From contig JACVRA010000134.1 in NCBI GenBank assembly GCA_019828545.1, positions 1 through 64,000 of the forward strand: a stretch of DNA of 64,000 bases. The letters are read 5' to 3'. This stretch comes from Paracamarosporium sp. OC-R06-R3. Taxonomy: Eukaryota > Ascomycota > Dothideomycetes > Pleosporales > Didymosphaeriaceae. A program made the translations under genes and the position numbers. The notes beneath the pieces are model-generated. The model did no database searches. It was not told the DNA's origin and was given only the letters and a program-made list of their open reading frames with translations. Shown one piece after another: positions 54,367 to 64,000 of the stretch (the first letter of the stretch is position 1; the number at the start of each line of letters is the position of its first letter).

Positions 54367-55031
54367 GCTTCTGGTCCACACAGCGTACGTATTCTTGTAG
54401 CTTCTTCTGTTGATAGCTATGCTAATCATAGCGTGCAAGCGTGGTGTTATTGACTGCTCACGGATAGGTCGGGGGACTGGAAGACATTTGTGGAACTAAA
54501 AGCGGAAGAGCAGGCACAGGTGTCATATCACTGGCAATCTCTAGTGTTCTATAAACTGTCTTACATCTAGTGGATGCTCTTAGGGACACAAAGAATGCTT
54601 ATCTGGTGAATTCAAGCAGCCATACTCTTTCTCGTAATATTCAACATTGTTCACAGATCATTGCTCGCTTAGTAGAATGTATAACGTTTCGGGAGGCTGA
54701 GGCTAAGGGCCCCGTATACCACCTACTATCTTTCCTTCTCCAAACAACCCCACGGTCGCGAGCATCCAGCTGATGCACTCCTTAGAGTTGGAATATTTGC
54801 TGAAAACAGACTGCAAACGTCTGTTTGAAAAGGTCCAGCTGCGGGAGGCGCCAAGCGGTACACCATGTCGATTTCTAGTGTGTCGTAAACAAGAAATAAG
54901 GTCATGTGATGTCGTCTGCCGGGCGTGTCCACACCTTCCCCGTGTTGAGCTTGTAGCCCCTCCCAATTTCACCCCGCTCGCACCTTCTCACGGCACTCAA
55001 CCAACACCACTTTCAAATTCCGCCAATCAAC
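54367..55031. other. Intergenic region
   Basis: About 0.66 kb, 3' region of the small secreted protein gene and promoter of the next gene. Short ORFs are featureless. Confidence 0.5.
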
Positions 55032-56568
55032 ATGAAATCGTCAAGTGACGTGGAGCTAGGTGCAGACATAGAGAGCAAACAGACCGTCTCCCATCTGCCT
55101 AAACAGCTCACCGCTCCCATTGAGTCACGCAGGCTGCCCCAGTCTGTGGGGGGGAAATGCATTTTCGACTTTCTGGGCTTACCAGCAGGTAGCATAGCAC
55201 CTTCTCTGTTTGAATCTGAACATGGAACTAACCGAAAACTCAGAGCTCCGCAACATGATATACAACTATGCAACCACTCTCGTGCATGATCCACAGGGTG
55301 ATCGGGTATCCCTCATCCATCAGCAGCAAGGAGAATACCGCGATTTTACAGGCCTCCCGCATGTCTGTAGAGCCATTCATAAAGAGTACAGCACGACCTT
55401 ATCCCGAAATACCAAAGTCACTGTCTGGTCGGAGGACGTGAGGGCATACATCGATGCGTTCTACACAGACCGCGATGGATCGTTGAAGCATGGCGATTTG
55501 CAGGTGACGTATACGGCTTATGGAGAACCGATCGTTGGAAGCGGACTTCGTGACGACTGGAGCTACGAGTCACCCAAGCTAGACGTACTAGAGCTACTCA
55601 GGCTCCAATGTCGTCTGCCTCAGATACGTATTTCGTTTCTCTGCTACTGTTTGAGCTTCGTCAACACGAAGCCAATGTATTGGGATGCACTGACTACTGA
55701 CTTCAATGAACTTTTCTCTGCGACATTAGTCGAGGGCCCTAATTTATCCGGCACAGATCCTCTACCTTCCATCTCACCAGATATAGTCAAATATCTTGCC
55801 GATAAGACGGGCTATGAACTCTGGATAACCTCACGCTGGCCAAACCCAAGACAGGACATTTCTCATTATCCTGCTATAATACTCAACATCAAGTATGACG
55901 CCTTCAAAAATCCTACTTTACCATTCGCAGAGGGATGGCGTAGTAGAGACGCACTTGCGGAACTCGACCACGTGCTTTGGAACGTTGATGAGCTAGTTGA
56001 ATCAGAACATCCCAATCCTCGATACGATTTAAACAACATGATGTCATTTCTGGTCAGTACAGGGCTTGATGACAGGTGGGCTAGCCAGTGGTTTCTCAAT
56101 TTCCGACGCGAGTACACAGGGCCTCAGATCGGCAATATGTCAAAGGCTTCTAAAGGTCAGAAACACATTCAAGGCACAAGGAATACCTCGGAAGCGAACG
56201 ATGTGCAGAGTGCAAATTTGATCGGTAATGCAAACACAGCGCAAGTTGAGGATATGGCGCAGGAAGATCATGTGACTCGGGCACGTGGTGAACAGGCCAA
56301 CGCATCTGTCACTGTAGACATGTCTCTTCAGCTCTTTACTGATGTGGGCACACTGACGGAAAAAGAGCTGAAAGAGCACCCTACTGTTCCTGCCCTGCAG
56401 CCGGTGCAATGTGTAGACATAGCGGATGATGATGAGATTCCAAGCGTCTTCAAAGAACTGCTAAAGGAGGCCGGGTTCACGCCTGAGGGCGAACCCCTAC
56501 CGAGGAAGAAGAACAACTTGGATGAAAACTCAATTCCGATCATTGAACCCAAGCCGATCGAGAGGTGA
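55032..56568 (+). CDS. F-box/2EXR-like fungal protein of unknown function
   Basis: Exons 55032-55188 and 55244-56568 give 493 residues; the intron sits exactly inside the conserved motif and splicing creates FDFLGLPAELRNMIYNYATT, the L-x-LP-x-E-(I/L)RNxIY signature of a large family of fungal F-box-like/2EXR proteins. These are numerous in dothideomycetes and mostly uncharacterised. A following segment (LPHVCRAIHKEYSTTLSRNT) matches the usual second helix. The C-terminal 170 residues are polar and apparently disordered, with EEAG- and Asn-rich stretches and a basic PRKKNN. No catalytic motif, TM or signal. The frame-only start at 55210 would miss the first half of the motif. Confidence 0.8.
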
Positions 56569-57170
56569 AGCCATTTTGGCGAAGAGTTTCTAAGCAGAAG
56601 TAACACACGGGGGTAATTCCTCTTTGTGTAATTTTACCACTGCTAAGAACGAAATATGCGAGGAGCCCAGGGCGTGATGTACAGACACTGAGCCAACGGT
56701 ATGCAGAAGGAGGTTTTCCTATTCGAGCCTGAAACTTGGATGCCACTAGACTGGATTATATCCGCTGGGTTATGGGTTGTATATCCGATAGAGGCTGGTG
56801 CCACATATACGTGGCTTAATACGGAATTTGAGGTAGCATTAGGATGTTTTGTGCATATGGCGTTCGATATTGCCTATCGTCCATAGATTGTCACGGGATG
56901 ACAGCCGGGTGATACAATCATTGTAGAATCTACTCGAAGTCCCACGTTGCCCTGACTCTTGTTTAGTCTTTCGCTTCGTCTTCTCTTCTTTTGTTTTACC
57001 CTTTTGCTACGCGCCTTATCATACGTAGGCTAGATGGGGTCGATCCGCGCGACCCGCAAGGTTTGCAGTCTGATTACTCATATCGTGTGGCGGGAATGGG
57101 GGCCTCAAGGCTACAATTAGTATATGTCCAGATTTTTCCTACTCAAGGATGACAATATCTGTCCCGGATT
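56569..57170. other. Convergent intergenic region
   Basis: About 0.6 kb between two 3' ends. A 61-codon ATG frame at 56701-56886 is hydrophobic in part but has no support and is not called. Confidence 0.45.
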
Positions 57171-58319
57171 CTATACTGGCTTCCCCTCCGGCGCAAACCC
57201 CCAATCCCTTTCGAACTGCTCCCACCCGCCCACCGGCTCTTCGCACATCTTCAAGTCGCTAATTACCATGTCATAATATCCTTCTTTCGGTAGTGTCCCC
57301 TTACATACTGTCCCGCCCATTGCAATGTTGATCAGAATCCTAAAGTCCTCCATTCTCCTGATGCCCTGTGGAATTATGGCCTTCTGCACCGGCCGCCCGT
57401 CGATGTACCATATCATGCGCCCCCGCCAATTTGGTATACCCTCTTCTTCTATCCATGCAAAACCATACGTATGCGGGCGAGAGGCGAGATCATGGAGTGG
57501 TGTGGTGATGACTTGGTGCTTGTTATGATCTTGGGCATTGTAATGGCCCCAATGTAAGCAAGTATGGTTTGTCATCTCGCCCTGCCAGCTCTCACAAATA
57601 TCCACCTCGCCGTCGCCAGGCCATTGGAAGGGATCCTTTGGCAACATCCAGTACGCAGGCCACACGCCCTCTGCACTCGGGGGCAGTATCGCCGCACTAA
57701 GATATCCTCTTGGGCGGGACAGCGTCTGGTGCGACGTCAGCCGTGCACTTGTGAAGCTCCCGTTTTGGACCAGTCCGCGTACGATAAGGCGGCTGTCGTG
57801 ATGGAATGAGTTCGCAGGAGAGTCGGTGTAGTTTTGCTTTTCATTGTTGCCCCAGCCATGGTCGCCAAGCTCATGGCGGAAGTTGTGAGATACAGGTGTG
57901 TTTGCATCAAAGGTAGGCATCCAGTAGACCTTCTCAGTGTGCGGGGGCGGAATATTTTGAGGTGGGGGTGGATTGGATATCGGGCGGTTTGGAGGGATGG
58001 CGGGGGGAGCGGGCGAGTGCGGTTTGCTATGCTGCGGGACGGGTGGTGGACCAAAACCTTGCTGTGGTGGCGGCGGACCCCATTGTTGCTGCGGTGGCGG
58101 CCCCCATTGGTGTTGAGGAGGACCCCATTGCTGGTTCGGAGGAGAATATTGTTGCGGAGGGTATGGGGCGCCTGCGTATTGAGGCTGCTGGCCTGGATAG
58201 CCTTGATAAGGGGCTTGGCCAGGGTAGCCTTGCTGGTTGTGGGATGATGAGTGCTGGTTGGTGTATTCTTTGACCTTTGCTTTGCCTTTTTCGAAGAGCT
58301 TATTGAAGGAGCTGGACAT
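57171..58319 (-). CDS. GH16-family protein with Pro/Gln-rich N-terminus
   Basis: Glycoside hydrolase family 16 domain protein, 382 residues, single exon, no signal peptide or TM. Residues 1-25 form a Lys-rich helix (FNKLFEKGKAKVKEY). About 30-125 is a Pro/Gln/Gly/Tyr-rich low-complexity region with repeated QQWGPP-type units. The GH16 domain begins near 130 (EKVYWMPTFDANTPVSHNFR); ARLTSHQTLSRPRGYLSAAI, GVWPAYWMLPKDPF and the active site GDGEVDICESWQGE (Glu238, Asp240, Glu243) follow, then HTYGFAWIEEEG and FRILINIAMGG. The catalytic residues are intact. The absence of a signal is atypical for a wall enzyme and suggests an intracellular or unconventionally exported protein. Real family membership is clear, function is not. 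Confidence 0.88.
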   Translation of the reverse strand: MSSSFNKLFEKGKAKVKEYTNQHSSSHNQQGYPGQAPYQGYPGQQPQYAGAPYPPQQYSPPNQQWGPPQHQWGPPPQQQWGPPPPQQGFGPPPVPQHSKPHSPAPPAIPPNRPISNPPPPQNIPPPHTEKVYWMPTFDANTPVSHNFRHELGDHGWGNNEKQNYTDSPANSFHHDSRLIVRGLVQNGSFTSARLTSHQTLSRPRGYLSAAILPPSAEGVWPAYWMLPKDPFQWPGDGEVDICESWQGEMTNHTCLHWGHYNAQDHNKHQVITTPLHDLASRPHTYGFAWIEEEGIPNWRGRMIWYIDGRPVQKAIIPQGIRRMEDFRILINIAMGGTVCKGTLPKEGYYDMVISDLKMCEEPVGGWEQFERDWGFAPEGKPV

Positions 58320-58832
58320 GGTGATGGCGATGATTACGAGTCGTGAGAGACCAGCGGGGATAGCGGCCTGACGCGTTCTGCGACCGACGCGTGGTGGGGC
58401 ACGAGCTGGCCAATGACGTCACCGGTCGACTCAACACCATGAAGCCGCGCCAACGCGCACCCGTTAAGCGCCGCCTGGGGCTCCACCTCAGTCAGGCTTG
58501 AACAAGACTATCCTCATCTCTTCCCATGGCGAACAAACGCCGGCAGTTCCATCGTACTTTCTCGTGCTCTATCGTTACTGGAAGAACACACGTGAATGAC
58601 AAGATTTGGTTAGGATCTAATCAGCATGAAGAATCATTCATATCTGGGTATACTACATAGGTTCGCCATCGTACAGGTTTACGTTGCAAGCCGTCATGTC
58701 ATCAAGGGTATCGTGAACGCGACAATTTCATCGCTCCGGTATCGCCATGCAGTCCGTTGCGCCGGGACCTCAATCCTCTGTCATGGAAAATGACATCCAG
58801 CACGCCGCCTTTCAAGATCCGTTGCTCAATCC
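58320..58832. other. Intergenic region upstream of the GH16 gene
   Basis: About 0.5 kb promoter of the minus-strand GH16 gene at left and the 3' region of the small membrane protein at right. Contains AGGCGCC- and ACGCGT-type GC-rich words; no gene seen. Confidence 0.45.
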
Positions 58833-59267
58833 TTAGTTCAACTTCTTGTTCCCAACCTTGACCGTATTGCCCTGGCTGCGCTGGTACTGCAGGAATCCGA
58901 AGAAGGCGAGCGCCAGGATAGCGAGCATGGCGATGTTGCCTGCATGCATGTAGGTTAGACCTCACTCTTGGTCCAGTCTTGGGCAAAATGGTGGGTCTTT
59001 CGACGACACATTGTGGCCTGCTAGGCGATGCAGTACCCAGGCCTGTGTAGGGAGGGTAGACTTACCGAGCACGAATTGCACAATACCACCCGCAAGGTCG
59101 ACCAGTCCCTTGAAGAACTCAATAACGAGATTGATTGCGCCGGTGAAAAAGCGCAGCACAAACGCGAGCGTCTGCTGCGCAAGGTCACCCGCCGTGGTGA
59201 AGAGGGACCATACGACTTCGACAAGTGACTTGGCGAGGTCCGAGAGGGAAGAAATGATGGAAGACAT
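58833..59267 (-). CDS. Small membrane protein of unknown function
   Basis: Exons 59267-59066 and 58939-58833 give 102 residues; the intron is long for this window (126 nt). Sequence begins MSSIISSLSDLAKSLVEVVW and continues with amphipathic/hydrophobic segments (FVLRFFTGAINLVIEFFKGL, VDLAGGIVQFVLG). After the splice comes a clear TM, IAMLAILALAFFGFLQY, with a polar end (QRSQGNTVKVGNKKLN). Without the second exon the protein would end in unrelated sequence. Topology looks like a tail-anchored or hairpin-inserted protein of an internal membrane. Comparable small proteins occur in many ascomycetes; I do not know a function. Confidence 0.75.
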
Positions 59268-60391
59268 GTTTTCGAGCTGTATTCTGTGTGTAGGAACGTG
59301 ATGTGAAGGTCGGCGATAGGGCGCGGGTGTGTTTGTTTGGAGTAGTCAAGGCAGTGGGCATGTAAGCTAGTTATGGTACGCGCAAACTGCAGGTGCCGAT
59401 GATGTCGTTGCTACCTCATAAGCTCGCCGTGTGTCACAGGTGGCAGCAGGAATCCATCTGGGCGAGGCTTGAAAGAGTGGCTGGGAGAATGTTGTTTGGT
59501 TGGCGTGGGTGAATGCGGCACGCCATCGCGCATCGTGGGTATGACGTAGTCTGCAGATGCCGGGCGCATCGATGGCTTTGGAAAATGTTGCATTGGCGTC
59601 GCCCAGCATTTACGAACAGAATCGACATTGCGATTGTTGATGCAAGCCTTTAAAATCAAAACCCAAGAGATCGCTTTGTCTACAAATTCTGCGAAAGCGG
59701 GGATACACCCGTGATTATCGCAGATGAACTGGCTATCCGGGCACTTCAACGAAGTAGCGTGAACAATATCATGTGACGATGACTTGCTTGGCGTGATTGG
59801 ATTCATAAAAGTCGAGAATTCAGAGGAACTCAAATTCGACAGACAGCGAGGCCGAAGTCATCAAAACCATCTTCCAAAAAGCACAAGAGCTGTTATCAGT
59901 AAACATCGTAACCTTGCCGTTACCTATATCGACGACCGTATCTTCAAGTCGTCGAGCAGTTCAAGCATATTATCAGCTTTAATCCAGTATTTATTCGGGC
60001 ATGCTGGCATTGCTACGTGTTAGGCAGGCTGAATTTCGTGTTTTCGCAGCCAGACCGCCCAAGCGCCTACCACTACTACGACTTACAATCGGGACCGTGA
60101 AAGCTCCGAAGGGTCGCTGCGTGGATCTGTTATGACGTGAGAGAAATTGAATCATTCAAACATCTCCTAAAGGAGCGTCCCTTGAACCCTATGAAGCTAT
60201 GGCTACAATCCTTCTAGGCATCGGTAATTTGGATGGATGTCCAGAGCCTTAAATCCGCAAAGTCCTTCTCCCACCCGTGTTAAGCGCACCAATATCACAA
60301 TGTGCTATTAGCTACAAATGGTCGAGCTATCAAAGCATAAGAAGCGCTACATGTCTCGATTGAAGGCGCGGAAGTCACAGGCTGCATCATC
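59268..60391. other. Intergenic region with a doubtful minus-strand ORF
   Basis: About 1.1 kb. A minus-strand frame from ATG 59806 to 59411 (131 codons, MNPITPSKSSS...) has CPDSQFICDNHGCIPAF with cysteines but no signal, domain or intron support; kept as hypothetical only. The remainder shows nothing recognisable. Confidence 0.35.
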
Positions 60392-61330
60392 ATGATACTA
60401 CTTCTTTTCACCGCTCTGTTCTCTCTGGTCTCGGCCTCGGTTCAGAAGCGCGCTACTGCGCAACAGCTTGCGACCTTTCCTGGCTTTGCTGAAAATATCG
60501 CAGTCCGCCACAATGGTCACATTCTCGTGACATCTCTCTCAACTTCATCCATTCAATATTTCAACCCTACTGGGCCAAATGCGACAACGCCGCTCCCGGC
60601 CATCCCGGGAGCGAATGGTGTCAGTGGCATCGTCGAGCTGGAGAAAGACTTATTTGCGGTTGCAGCAGGCATTTGGAACATAACCGAACGACGTGAAACC
60701 AATGCATCGGTTTGGACGGTGGACTTCCGGCACTCGTCACCTACGCGGCCCGCTTTCAGAAAGATTGTCGATGTCCCTGAAACGACAGCCTTGAACGGTT
60801 TTACAGCGATACCCCGAACTTCGATCGTGCTTGGGTCGGATTCAGCTATCGGAGCGATCTATGCCATAGATATCACTAAACAAACCTACTCGAAAGTTAT
60901 TCAAGACAACGCTTTGGCGCCAGTAGGCTCCGCACCGGCTCTTGGCGTAAATGGGATCAAAGTTCACGACTCAAACCTGTATTTTGCCAACAGTGGTACA
61001 GGCCTCTTTGGACGTTTCCCAATAACACGCGCTGGAACGGCAACTGGGCCCGCACAAACAGTATCTCAGTTCAATGGCTCAACTTTCTCGGCTATTGATG
61101 ATTTCTCGGTCGATAAGAACGGGAATGCATATATCTCATTCCACCCGAATACTATATTCAAAGTCGATGGTCATGGCCACCAAGAAGTCATTGTTAGTGG
61201 GGAACAAATACTGGACCCAACAAGCGTAGTGCTAGGGCGTGAGGGTCGGAAGGGTCCAACGGTTCTTTATGCCTCTGTGAACATTTTGGGAACCGATATC
61301 ATTGGTGGGATTGCTGCTATCAATCTATGA
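60392..61330 (+). CDS. Secreted SMP-30/gluconolactonase-like beta-propeller protein
   Basis: Single exon, 312 residues. The signal peptide MILLLFTALFSLVSASVQKR includes a KR Kex2-like site, so a short propeptide is likely. The mature protein is a six-bladed propeller of the SMP-30/gluconolaconase/LRE-like family: FPGFAENIAVRHNGHILVTS, GVSGIVELEKDLFAVAAGIW, TALNGFTAIPRTSIVLGSDS, ALGVNGIKVHDSNLYFANSG, FSAIDDFSVDKNGNAYISFH and LDPTSVVLGREGRKG. Metal-binding positions (a Glu near the start, Asn and Asp in NGI/DDF) are plausible. Lactonase activity is typical of the superfamily but many fungal members are untested. Complete, no lesions. Confidence 0.88.
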   Translation: MILLLFTALFSLVSASVQKRATAQQLATFPGFAENIAVRHNGHILVTSLSTSSIQYFNPTGPNATTPLPAIPGANGVSGIVELEKDLFAVAAGIWNITERRETNASVWTVDFRHSSPTRPAFRKIVDVPETTALNGFTAIPRTSIVLGSDSAIGAIYAIDITKQTYSKVIQDNALAPVGSAPALGVNGIKVHDSNLYFANSGTGLFGRFPITRAGTATGPAQTVSQFNGSTFSAIDDFSVDKNGNAYISFHPNTIFKVDGHGHQEVIVSGEQILDPTSVVLGREGRKGPTVLYASVNILGTDIIGGIAAINL

Positions 61331-62477
61331 GGACATCTTGCTCGCTGGACTTATGCAGCTCTATCTAGTCACCCCACGGAGCGCACGAAAACATAGTGTT
61401 GACGATGTGTCGTCACAAATGAGAACCTTTGTAATAGACAGCAATTTCTACGTCTCTAAATATCGCTTGAGATTATTTCCTGTCACGCGACTCCCATACT
61501 ACCTTCCACGCTAGATCTGTTTAGATTGGAACTGGATTCTTTGTGAATGTAAAAACGTCGACTCAAGAGGAATTGCAGCATAAGCCTCAGGCATCCGATG
61601 GCACTTCAACTGAGATATGAAGCACATGGCCCCACTCACTTAAATATTTAGTCAAGATTGACACGAGCTTTTGGTTGATGTATTACAACAGGTGCCAGCG
61701 TAAGAAAGACAACTTGACTGGCCGATTGCCGTCGAAATCTCATGCGTGAACTTCTTATCCCTCCTACGCATTGTTTTAAATTCAATATTGATGGCGGATG
61801 GATATCTGTCGCTGTTGTCGTACGCGTAGCTTGACTTGCGTGCCCCTGACAGCCAGCCACGCAGTGTTTTTGGCTCGCTTGGCACGATTATTGTGGGCCT
61901 TGGATGCGCATAGCGTTGAAAATACGGCCACTCCGTTCTAACTAGGCAATCTCCATCACTAACCTTTCGTGGTGGTCTCTAGCTACGTGTGGCCTCTGTT
62001 GATGTCGCGTCATGGGCGCGAAAGATGAAGCTGATGCGCAATCTGCTCGCTTTGAAGATCCTGAACACCAGCAACTTTCAAGACATCTGATTTGATACGG
62101 CCAAAAGATATTCCAGCAAAGCCATCAAGGGCGAAAATGTCTGAAAATGAACAAATGCGTTCCTGCAGAAGCATATCGCGTCGCTTAACGTACTTTCTTG
62201 AACACCCTCTTTCGGCATAGTATTTCGATGGTGGGCATCAAGCACGTTCGTGGCTTGCGCAGCTGGTCAGTAGTCAGGGACACACGGAGTGCCCGCTCAA
62301 AAACGGATGGGCCTATGGTCATAATGAATATAGAAAAGACTATGCTCTCTTTTCTTCTTATTCTCTTTGCAACGACTTTTACCGTTTGTTCGCAGCCCTG
62401 TAGGGTCTTTCTACTGACATTCTTTTAGTACTAATTCAGTCACTCTTTATGCACGTATTTCTTATCTAATTTCAAAG
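61331..62477. other. Intergenic region before the right-edge GH16 gene
   Basis: About 1.15 kb without recognised genes. Open frames at 61652-61885 (-) and 62198-62428 (+) lack features. The right end is an AT-rich promoter tract close to ATG 62478. Confidence 0.45.
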
Positions 62478-64000
62478 ATGCCGACCTCATCATTCCTTTT
62501 CAAGGCCGGTGCTGCCTTGTCCGCTGTTTCGGGCACTGCTCTTGCAGGCACACCCTACAGCACATCTTACACGATACAAGATCAGTACAAAGGAGTGGAT
62601 TTCCTGAAGGGTTTCGATTTTTATGATGGGTCTGACCCTACCAAGGGTTTTGTCACGTATGTTTTCTACTTCTCTTATCAAGGCACAGAAAAGTTAACAG
62701 TTACAGTTATGTAGACAAGGAGACCGCGGAGAATACTAATCTGATATCATCAGTTAATGGTGGACAATACATCGGTGTAGACCACACTACCCCCTACTCG
62801 GTCAATGGTCCTGGTCGCAGAAGTGTACGCATAGAGACCACAAACACCTACAACGAGGGTCTCTTCATCCTGGACCTCAAGCATATGCCCGGAAATGCCT
62901 GCGGCAGTTGGCCAGCCTTCTGGTCAGTAGGTAGTATTCCCCATCCCAGCAACCATCTCTGGTGAGCCCCTCCGTTAATTCCTGCCAGGTGACAATTGGC
63001 CGACACAAGGAGAGATCGACATCATCGAGGGTGTAAACATGCAAACAGCCAACCAGATGGTCCTTCATACCGACACCAACTGTAGTGTAAACGGGCTTGG
63101 TCAGACTGCTTTCCAGAACCGGTACAATTGCGCGGTCGATGGACCTTCGAATACGGCAGGCTGTGACAGTCTCGCCGTTGAGGCGAATACCTTCGGCAGC
63201 AGCTTCAACAATAACGGCGGAGGAGTATATGCCATGGAATGGACCGACGAAGCGATCAAGATCTGGTTCTTTCCGCGAAATGTCATTACCGCTGGACACC
63301 CCGTCACTGTTGAACATCCAGATACATCACTGTTTGGCATACCCACAGTAAACTTTGAAGGCGCGTGCAATATCAAAGAGAGGTTCAAGAACCATCGTTT
63401 CATCTTTGATACAACCTTTTGCGGTGACTGGGCTGGTGGCGTGTACGGCAACAGCGGCTGCCCACAGTATGCAGGTCTCGCTCCCGTAGAGTCCTGCAAA
63501 AAGTTCGTGGCAGAGAACCCGGCCGCCTTCACTCAGTCATACTGGTTAATCAACTATTTCAACACATATACTAGGGACCATTCAGTTGTTTCTAGCTCAT
63601 CCTCGATCGCATCGAGCACGGTTTCCACTCTATCCACATCGAGCACGGCTTCCACTCTATCTACATCAAGCAGCTCGTCCTCAGTCACTGTCAACAACAC
63701 CATATCCTCACCTCCTCATGCCATCGTGACTCCGAGCAGTGGTCCAGGAGCTCGTGCCAATGCTACTGGCACCGGTAGCCCCTACCTACCGACCGTGTCA
63801 TCGCACTACCCATTATCTTCAGGTGCCTCATCCGCCTTTGGCATCGGTACACCATCAAATGCGACCGGAACCAGAGTCTATCACATCCCCACTCTGTCCT
63901 CTCAAATATCAGGGCACGGATTGCAAACGTCCTCTACCAAAGTCTCCAATAACGTCAACACAGTCTTCACTCCTGCTCCGTACGGTTCCTCCCCTCACGG
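62478..64000 (+). CDS. Secreted GH16 beta-glucanase, Ser/Thr-rich (3' end outside window)
   Basis: Endo-beta-1,3(4)-glucanase-type GH16 enzyme of the cell wall. Exons 62478-62656, 62707-62930 and 62989 onward; the frame is still open at 64000, so the C-terminus is missing. Signal peptide MPTSSFLFKAGAALSAVSGT, then YSTSYTIQDQYKGVDFLKGF, RRSVRIETTNTYNEGLFILD, CGSWPAFWSVGDNWPTQ and active site GEIDIIEGVN with Glu143, Asp145 and Glu148. Conserved MVLHTDTNCSVNG, NNNGGGVYAMEWTDEAIKIW and DTTFCGDWAGGVYG follow. From about residue 345 the protein becomes a Ser/Thr/Pro-rich stalk with N-glycosylation sites, including a 27-bp in-frame duplication, as in GPI-anchored wall proteins (anchor signal would be beyond the window). 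Confidence 0.92.
63612..63665. repeat. 27-bp in-frame tandem duplication in the GH16 stalk
   Basis: Copies 63612-63638 and 63639-63665 (each beginning ATCGAGCACGG) differ at two positions and encode a 9-residue Ser/Thr-rich repeat. Confidence 0.9.

Noticed and set aside
59411..59806. 131-codon minus-strand ORF MNPITPSKSSS...
   Set aside because: No signal, domain, intron or convincing codon pattern; listed as doubtful in the intergenic entry.
1..64000. CRISPR arrays, bacterial operons, phage or complete transposons
   Set aside because: No direct-repeat/spacer arrays, no polycistronic layout, no transposase, reverse transcriptase or integrase motifs; all signals are fungal nuclear.

Overview
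The window is nuclear DNA of a filamentous ascomycete (Pezizomycotina), most likely a dothideomycete. Genes are densely packed on both strands and interrupted by short introns (mostly 45-65 nt) with GT...AG ends and CTAAC/CTGAC-like branch points. The families are typical fungal ones: an ERT1/AcuK-type zinc-cluster regulator, a berberine-bridge-like oxidase, RTA1, an Ayg1-like hydrolase, GH16 glucanases, a SYLF-SH3 protein and TSR2. I saw no bacterial operon, CRISPR array, rRNA, convincing tRNA or complete transposon. The class-level placement is inference from family resemblance.

Layout, left to right. 1-1 kb: gene-free TpA-rich edge with inverted repeats. 1-4.4 kb: secreted BBE-like flavin oxidase and riboflavin kinase FMN1 (+). 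4.9-7.1 kb: ERT1/AcuK-like gluconeogenesis activator (-) behind a GC-rich, repeat-laden 5' region. 8.0-11.0 kb: a 15-exon MFS polyamine/drug transporter (-). 12.2-14.4 kb: a one-TM protein of unknown function and a membrane-anchored GH16 enzyme (-). 15.2-15.8 kb: TSR2 (+). 16.7-26.4 kb: amidase (+), NCS1 permease (+), Zn2Cys6 regulator (-) and isoaspartyl peptidase/asparaginase (+), a plausible nitrogen-acquisition neighbourhood. 26.6-31.8 kb: YSC84-type SYLF-SH3 protein, glyoxalase-like protein and J-domain protein. 32.6-34.3 kb: a broken FAD-linked oxidase. 34.4-43.5 kb: SET protein, multicopper oxidase, RTA1-like protein and a DEDD-type nuclease with a C-terminal Cys/His cluster. 46.3-47.7 kb: a degenerate aquaporin, split among frames and easily missed. 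47.9-51.1 kb: two alpha/beta hydrolases, the second Ayg1-like. 51.8-54.4 kb: lysozyme-like secreted protein and a six-cysteine small secreted protein. 55.0-61.3 kb: F-box/2EXR-like protein, an intracellular-looking GH16 enzyme, a small membrane protein and a secreted SMP-30-like propeller. 62.5 kb to the right edge: a secreted GH16 glucanase cut by the window.

Many proteins have secretion signals or cell-wall roles (three GH16 enzymes, multicopper oxidase, BBE oxidase, lysozyme-like protein, small secreted protein, SMP-30-like protein). The most notable non-routine signals are two pseudogenes with readable lesions, a zinc-cluster regulator whose 6-nt exon is followed by GG instead of GT at the donor, a gene whose first coding exon is the ATG alone, and possible functional groupings (nitrogen acquisition; Ayg1-like hydrolase plus multicopper oxidase). 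Exon coordinates were read by hand from reading frames and splice signals; most are exact if the model is right, but none is confirmed by transcripts.
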